NCBI GenBank assembly: GCA_031969915.1 | Contig: DALYJJ010000038.1 | Location: forward strand, 1 to 44,993 | Reading direction: 5' to 3' | Length of the DNA stretch: 44,993 bases | DNA from: DALYJJ01 sp031969915 | GTDB taxonomy: Bacteria; Acidobacteriota; Terriglobia; Bryobacterales; Bryobacteraceae | In this document: piece after piece, positions 42,350 to 44,993 of the stretch | How positions within the stretch are numbered: the stretch's first letter is position 1 | How the letters are laid out: every line of letters starts with the position of its first letter | Made by a program: the position numbers and the translations under genes | Notes under the pieces: generated by a model | Told to the model about the DNA's origin: nothing | Database searches by the model: none | What the model saw: the letters and a program-made list of their open reading frames with translations, nothing else

Positions 42350-44059
42350 ATCGTTACCCGCCGCGTCCTGAAACCAGGCGTGCAGGTTGGTTCGCGTGCC
42401 CGCCTCCAGGCGCACCACGAACTCTACCGTGGTCGCGCCCGCGGCGGCCGGTTGCGACAGATCCTGCCCGGCGACGCGCAACCGGGCCCCCGCAATCGGC
42501 AGCGCCTTGCCGGCAGGCAGTTCGCCTTTGGTCATCGCCTGCGGAGGGCGCGCGGCGTTCAGCGCCAACTTCTGCCAGGGCGGCCAGCGCGAAAGCGAGA
42601 TCCGATACGCCCCACTACGCTCCACTGAGACCGCCCAAGGCCCGCCGCGCGGCCCCCCCACGGCGTTCGACACGTGGCCTGCATTATCGCAGTAGACGTC
42701 CTGCCAATCGGACGACGTGAGTTCCACCGGATTCTCCTGCGGCGCGCCGAGGCTGATCGGCGCGAACTCCCCGAGGCGCGGCGCCACACCGCTCCACCAT
42801 TCCTCGTAATGGTCGCGCAGGCGCGCGGCAATCGCGGGGTTCGCCATCGCCACGTCTTTCACTTGCCCCGGGTCGCTCGCCAGGTCGTAGAGCTCATTGC
42901 CGCCCACCAGCCGCCACTTGCCCCATATCACGGCGGAGTCCCATTTCCGCGGAATCTGCCCGTACTGAACCACCATCATGCGGTCGCCGATGTCCGCCGC
43001 CGTCCCGCGCAACAGGGGCGCCAGCGAGCGGCCGTCGAAGGCCGCCCCGGCGGGCGCCGCAACGCCGCACAGATCGAGAAAGGTGGGCAGCAGGTCCTGC
43101 ATCTGCGCGGGTACGGCCACGTCACGGGGCGAACCGAAGCCGCCGCCCGGCCAGCGGACAAAGCATGCCGCGCGATGACCTCCCTCGTAGAGCTCCATCT
43201 TCCGGGCGCGCAGCCCGGCGTTATAGAACCGCGTCCCGCCCGTGCCGCCGTTGTCGGTGATCAGCAGCACGATCGTGTTGTCGCGCAAACCGCTCGCCGC
43301 CAGGAACCTCTCCAGGCGTCCCAGGTTCTCATCGAGGTTGGCGATCATGCCGAAGAACTCGGCGGGAAGCCCCGGCTTCCGATACGGCGCGGCGTACTGC
43401 TCCTCCACCCAGGCGGGGGTGTGCGGCGTGTTGGTGGGCAGGTAGCAGAGGAACGGCTGCCGCTGCCCGCGCATCCAGTCCATCGCCTGGTCGAACCAGA
43501 AGTCGGCGCAGTAGCCGGAGAAGCGCCGGAGCGAGCCTTGATCGCGGTAGCGGCCGTTGAAGTAATCGTTGTCAAACTCGGGCGCGGCGGAGAAGCCCCA
43601 GCCCAGGTGATACACCGCGCGTTCGAAGCCGCGGTCCATCGGACGGTACGGGTAGTTGTCGCCCAGGTGCCACTTGCCGAAGATCCCGGTGCGATATCCC
43701 GCGGCGGCGAAGATGCCGGGCATCATGGGGATGTCCTTGCGGACCACGGCGCGGCCGGCGGTGACGGACGTCGCGCCGTTGCGCAGAGCATCCTGGCCGG
43801 TCAGGAGCTGGCCGCGCGTGGGCGTGCACATAGGCGCGGCGTGAAAATCCGTGAACCTCACGCTCTGGCTGTGCAGCCGGTCCATGTTGGGCGTCTTCAG
43901 CACGGGGTTGCCGTGGCAGCCGAAGTCCCCGTAGCCTTGATCGTCGGTGAGCAGGATCAGGACGTTGGGGCGCGTGCGCCGCTGCGCCGCCAGCGTCAGG
44001 GGCAGCGTAGCGGCGGCCGAGCGGGCGAGGAAGTCACGGCGGCTCGTCGTCCGGGTCAT
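42305..44059 (-). CDS. Tat-exported sulfatase (arylsulfatase family)
   Basis: 584 residues from ATG 44059 with a twin-arginine signal (SRRDFLARSAAATLPLTLA). The catalytic Cys78 in MCTPTRGQLLTG fits the CxPxR signature and needs conversion to formylglycine. Calcium ligands are DDQGYGDFG near residue 40 and ITDNGGTGG near 275; KWHLGD also matches. Residues 440-584 are an added strand-rich domain (FVVRLEAGTRTNLHAWFQDA), seen in many Planctomycetes and Acidobacteria sulfatases. It overlaps the globin gene (ATGA) upstream and the alpha-toroid gene at its 3-prime end. Confidence 0.93.
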   Translation of the reverse strand: MTRTTSRRDFLARSAAATLPLTLAAQRRTRPNVLILLTDDQGYGDFGCHGNPVLKTPNMDRLHSQSVRFTDFHAAPMCTPTRGQLLTGQDALRNGATSVTAGRAVVRKDIPMMPGIFAAAGYRTGIFGKWHLGDNYPYRPMDRGFERAVYHLGWGFSAAPEFDNDYFNGRYRDQGSLRRFSGYCADFWFDQAMDWMRGQRQPFLCYLPTNTPHTPAWVEEQYAAPYRKPGLPAEFFGMIANLDENLGRLERFLAASGLRDNTIVLLITDNGGTGGTRFYNAGLRARKMELYEGGHRAACFVRWPGGGFGSPRDVAVPAQMQDLLPTFLDLCGVAAPAGAAFDGRSLAPLLRGTAADIGDRMMVVQYGQIPRKWDSAVIWGKWRLVGGNELYDLASDPGQVKDVAMANPAIAARLRDHYEEWWSGVAPRLGEFAPISLGAPQENPVELTSSDWQDVYCDNAGHVSNAVGGPRGGPWAVSVERSGAYRISLSRWPPWQKLALNAARPPQAMTKGELPAGKALPIAGARLRVAGQDLSQPAAAGATTVEFVVRLEAGTRTNLHAWFQDAAGNDLAGAFYATVLRLGA

Positions 44060-44466
44060 GAACTCGGTACTCCCCTCTTCATCTCTTCGTTCACTTCGCC
44101 GATCAAAACCGCCCACGCCTCGCGCGTCTCGGCGTTGAAGTCGCGTTCCAGCGCCTGGCCCAGAGACCACAACAGCGCGGCCCGCAGCGTTTCATAGTGC
44201 TCCAGGCGCACGCCGTAGCCGGCGTGCCGGGCGCCGAGCTCGCGCAGGTTGGGCCGCAACTGGTCGAACCGGTCCAGGCTGTCAACCAGCACCGTGAACA
44301 TCTCCATCAGCTTGCGGCTCTGTTCGCGCAGGTCCACCTTGAAGAGCGGGCGCAAGCTGGGATCGAGCGCGAACAGCCGGCCGTAGAAGAGCATCGCCAG
44401 AGGGCCGGCGTCGGCCTTGACGGCGTCGAAGGTTTCGCGCACCAGTTGCCGTTGCCGCTCCGTCAT
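44056..44466 (-). CDS. Single-domain bacterial globin
   Basis: 136 residues from ATG 44466 (MTERQRQLVRETFDAVKA). It fits the Vgb-type globin fold: LFYGRLFALDPSLRPLF gives the CD-corner Phe42, Q49 lies at the distal position, and His81 in LGARHAGYGVRLEHYETL is the proximal heme ligand. No reductase domain is present. It would bind O2 or NO in the cytoplasm. Both ends overlap neighbours by 4 bases: the kinase stop at 44463 and the sulfatase start at 44059, so the three are co-translated. Confidence 0.9.
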   Translation of the reverse strand: MTERQRQLVRETFDAVKADAGPLAMLFYGRLFALDPSLRPLFKVDLREQSRKLMEMFTVLVDSLDRFDQLRPNLRELGARHAGYGVRLEHYETLRAALLWSLGQALERDFNAETREAWAVLIGEVNEEMKRGVPSS

Positions 44467-44993
44467 TTCGTTTCCAGGGCCTCCATCCGCAGGCGCCACG
44501 CTCGCTCTTGTCCGGCATCGCCCCCGGCCGCGGCCAGGGCGGCGAGAGCCTTCTGGTATTGTTCTCGCGCCTTGGCGCGGTTGCCCATCTGGACGGCGAA
44601 GATCTCCGCCAGGCGGGCATACCCGGCGGCCGCCTGGCGGGCGCGCCCCGGTTCCCCGGCGAGGCGGTCAAGGTAGCGCAGGGCCGCGGCGGCGGTGACC
44701 TCGTCGTGCGTCTCGAACAGCGACGCCCGCGCCAGTCCGCTCACTTCGGCCTCGCGTTCCCGCGCCACCTGCGCCTGCCTCCAGGCGGCGCCCATGCCCG
44801 CCGCCGCGGCTACGGTGATGCAAACCGACACCGCCATCCAACTCCGGTGGCGCCGCGCAAACTTCGTCGCGTGGTACCAGCGCGAATGCGGGCGCGCCAG
44901 CACCGGGCGATGCTCCAGGTAGCGCACGATGTCCTCGGCGAAAGCGGCGGCGCTCTCGTAGCGGCGTTCCGGGTCCTTTTCGAGCGCGCGGGC
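44463..44993 (-). CDS. Ser/Thr protein kinase, C-terminal part (runs off right edge)
   Basis: The frame is open from base 44993. The first visible residues (ARALEKDPERRYESAAAFAE then DIVRYLEHRPVLARP) are the last helices of a Hanks-type kinase domain as in PknB-like proteins with TPR tails. A membrane helix follows (SWMAVSVCITVAAAAGMGAA) and then about 110 residues of TPR-like helices (AALRYLDRLAGEPGRARQAA, NRAKAREQYQKALAALAAAG). The catalytic lobe lies outside the window. It heads the kinase-globin-sulfatase run. Confidence 0.85.
   Translation of the reverse strand, partial: ARALEKDPERRYESAAAFAEDIVRYLEHRPVLARPHSRWYHATKFARRHRSWMAVSVCITVAAAAGMGAAWRQAQVAREREAEVSGLARASLFETHDEVTAAAALRYLDRLAGEPGRARQAAAGYARLAEIFAVQMGNRAKAREQYQKALAALAAAGGDAGQERAWRLRMEALETK

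Noticed and set aside
42674..44197. 507-residue plus-strand frame opposite the sulfatase gene
   Set aside because: Mirror frame of a sulfatase with conserved catalytic motifs; composition typical of an antisense reading of GC-rich DNA.

Overview
The window looks like a chromosomal segment of an Acidobacterium of the Solibacter/Bryobacter type. The DNA is uniformly GC-rich. Two proteins (12479-14353 and 26428-28119) end in the C-terminal domain known as TIGR03437, which is strongly expanded in Solibacter-like bacteria. Other features fit that group: BshA (bacillithiol synthesis), several Ser/Thr kinases, Tat-exported Gfo/Idh/MocA proteins, a Tat-exported sulfatase, and an LPS export gene (msbA). 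GTG and TTG starts are common, many genes overlap by 4 bases (ATGA or GTGA), and no gene-free stretch exceeds about 170 bases. I saw no tRNA, rRNA, CRISPR array, insertion sequence or prophage.

Layout. 1-6252 is the most unusual part: the start of a NodU-type carbamoyltransferase (cut by the left edge), a secreted protein of unknown function, a MidA-like methyltransferase with a TPR tail, a small unknown protein, and an overlapping ycaO-tfuA pair. That pair is the hallmark of peptide-backbone thioamidation or related RiPP chemistry. Upstream of ycaO on the same strand lie rsmA/ksgA, an anti-sigma factor and an ECF sigma factor (6370-8521), so ycaO-tfuA may be read from the same transcript. 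8583-14353 (minus strand) holds bshA, a beta-propeller lipoprotein, a NarL-type histidine kinase without a nearby partner, an exported methyltransferase and a large BNR-propeller/TIGR03437 protein. 14527-18716 (plus) holds a FecR-domain protein, an 18-bp triple repeat, then an unknown secreted helical protein, a tiny Cys-rich protein, a PIG-L deacetylase and murJ. 18766-19466 is a VapBC-type toxin-antitoxin pair with a hairpin over its ribosome-binding site.

19485-28119 is a mixed metabolic and envelope region: a methyltransferase, an ABC exporter pair, DUF4166 and SRPBCC-DoxX proteins, two Gfo/Idh/MocA proteins, a small outer-membrane barrel and the second TIGR03437 protein. 28151-30051 holds a soluble Ser/Thr kinase, an FKBP prolyl isomerase and an NTF2-like protein. 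30095-36002 is a tight operon-like run of Trm112-like protein, glycosyltransferase 9, msbA, yicC, gmk, a cytidylate-kinase-like/nuclease-like fusion and hpt. It links LPS export with nucleotide metabolism. 36106-44993 holds an alkaline phosphatase, a GH5-like glycosidase, a sigma-54 activator, a squalene-cyclase-like protein, and an overlapping run of kinase (cut by the right edge), globin and sulfatase.

All functions are inferred by reading motifs; no database search was run. The best candidate for an undescribed system is the ycaO-tfuA neighbourhood at 1-6252, for which I could find no convincing precursor peptide.
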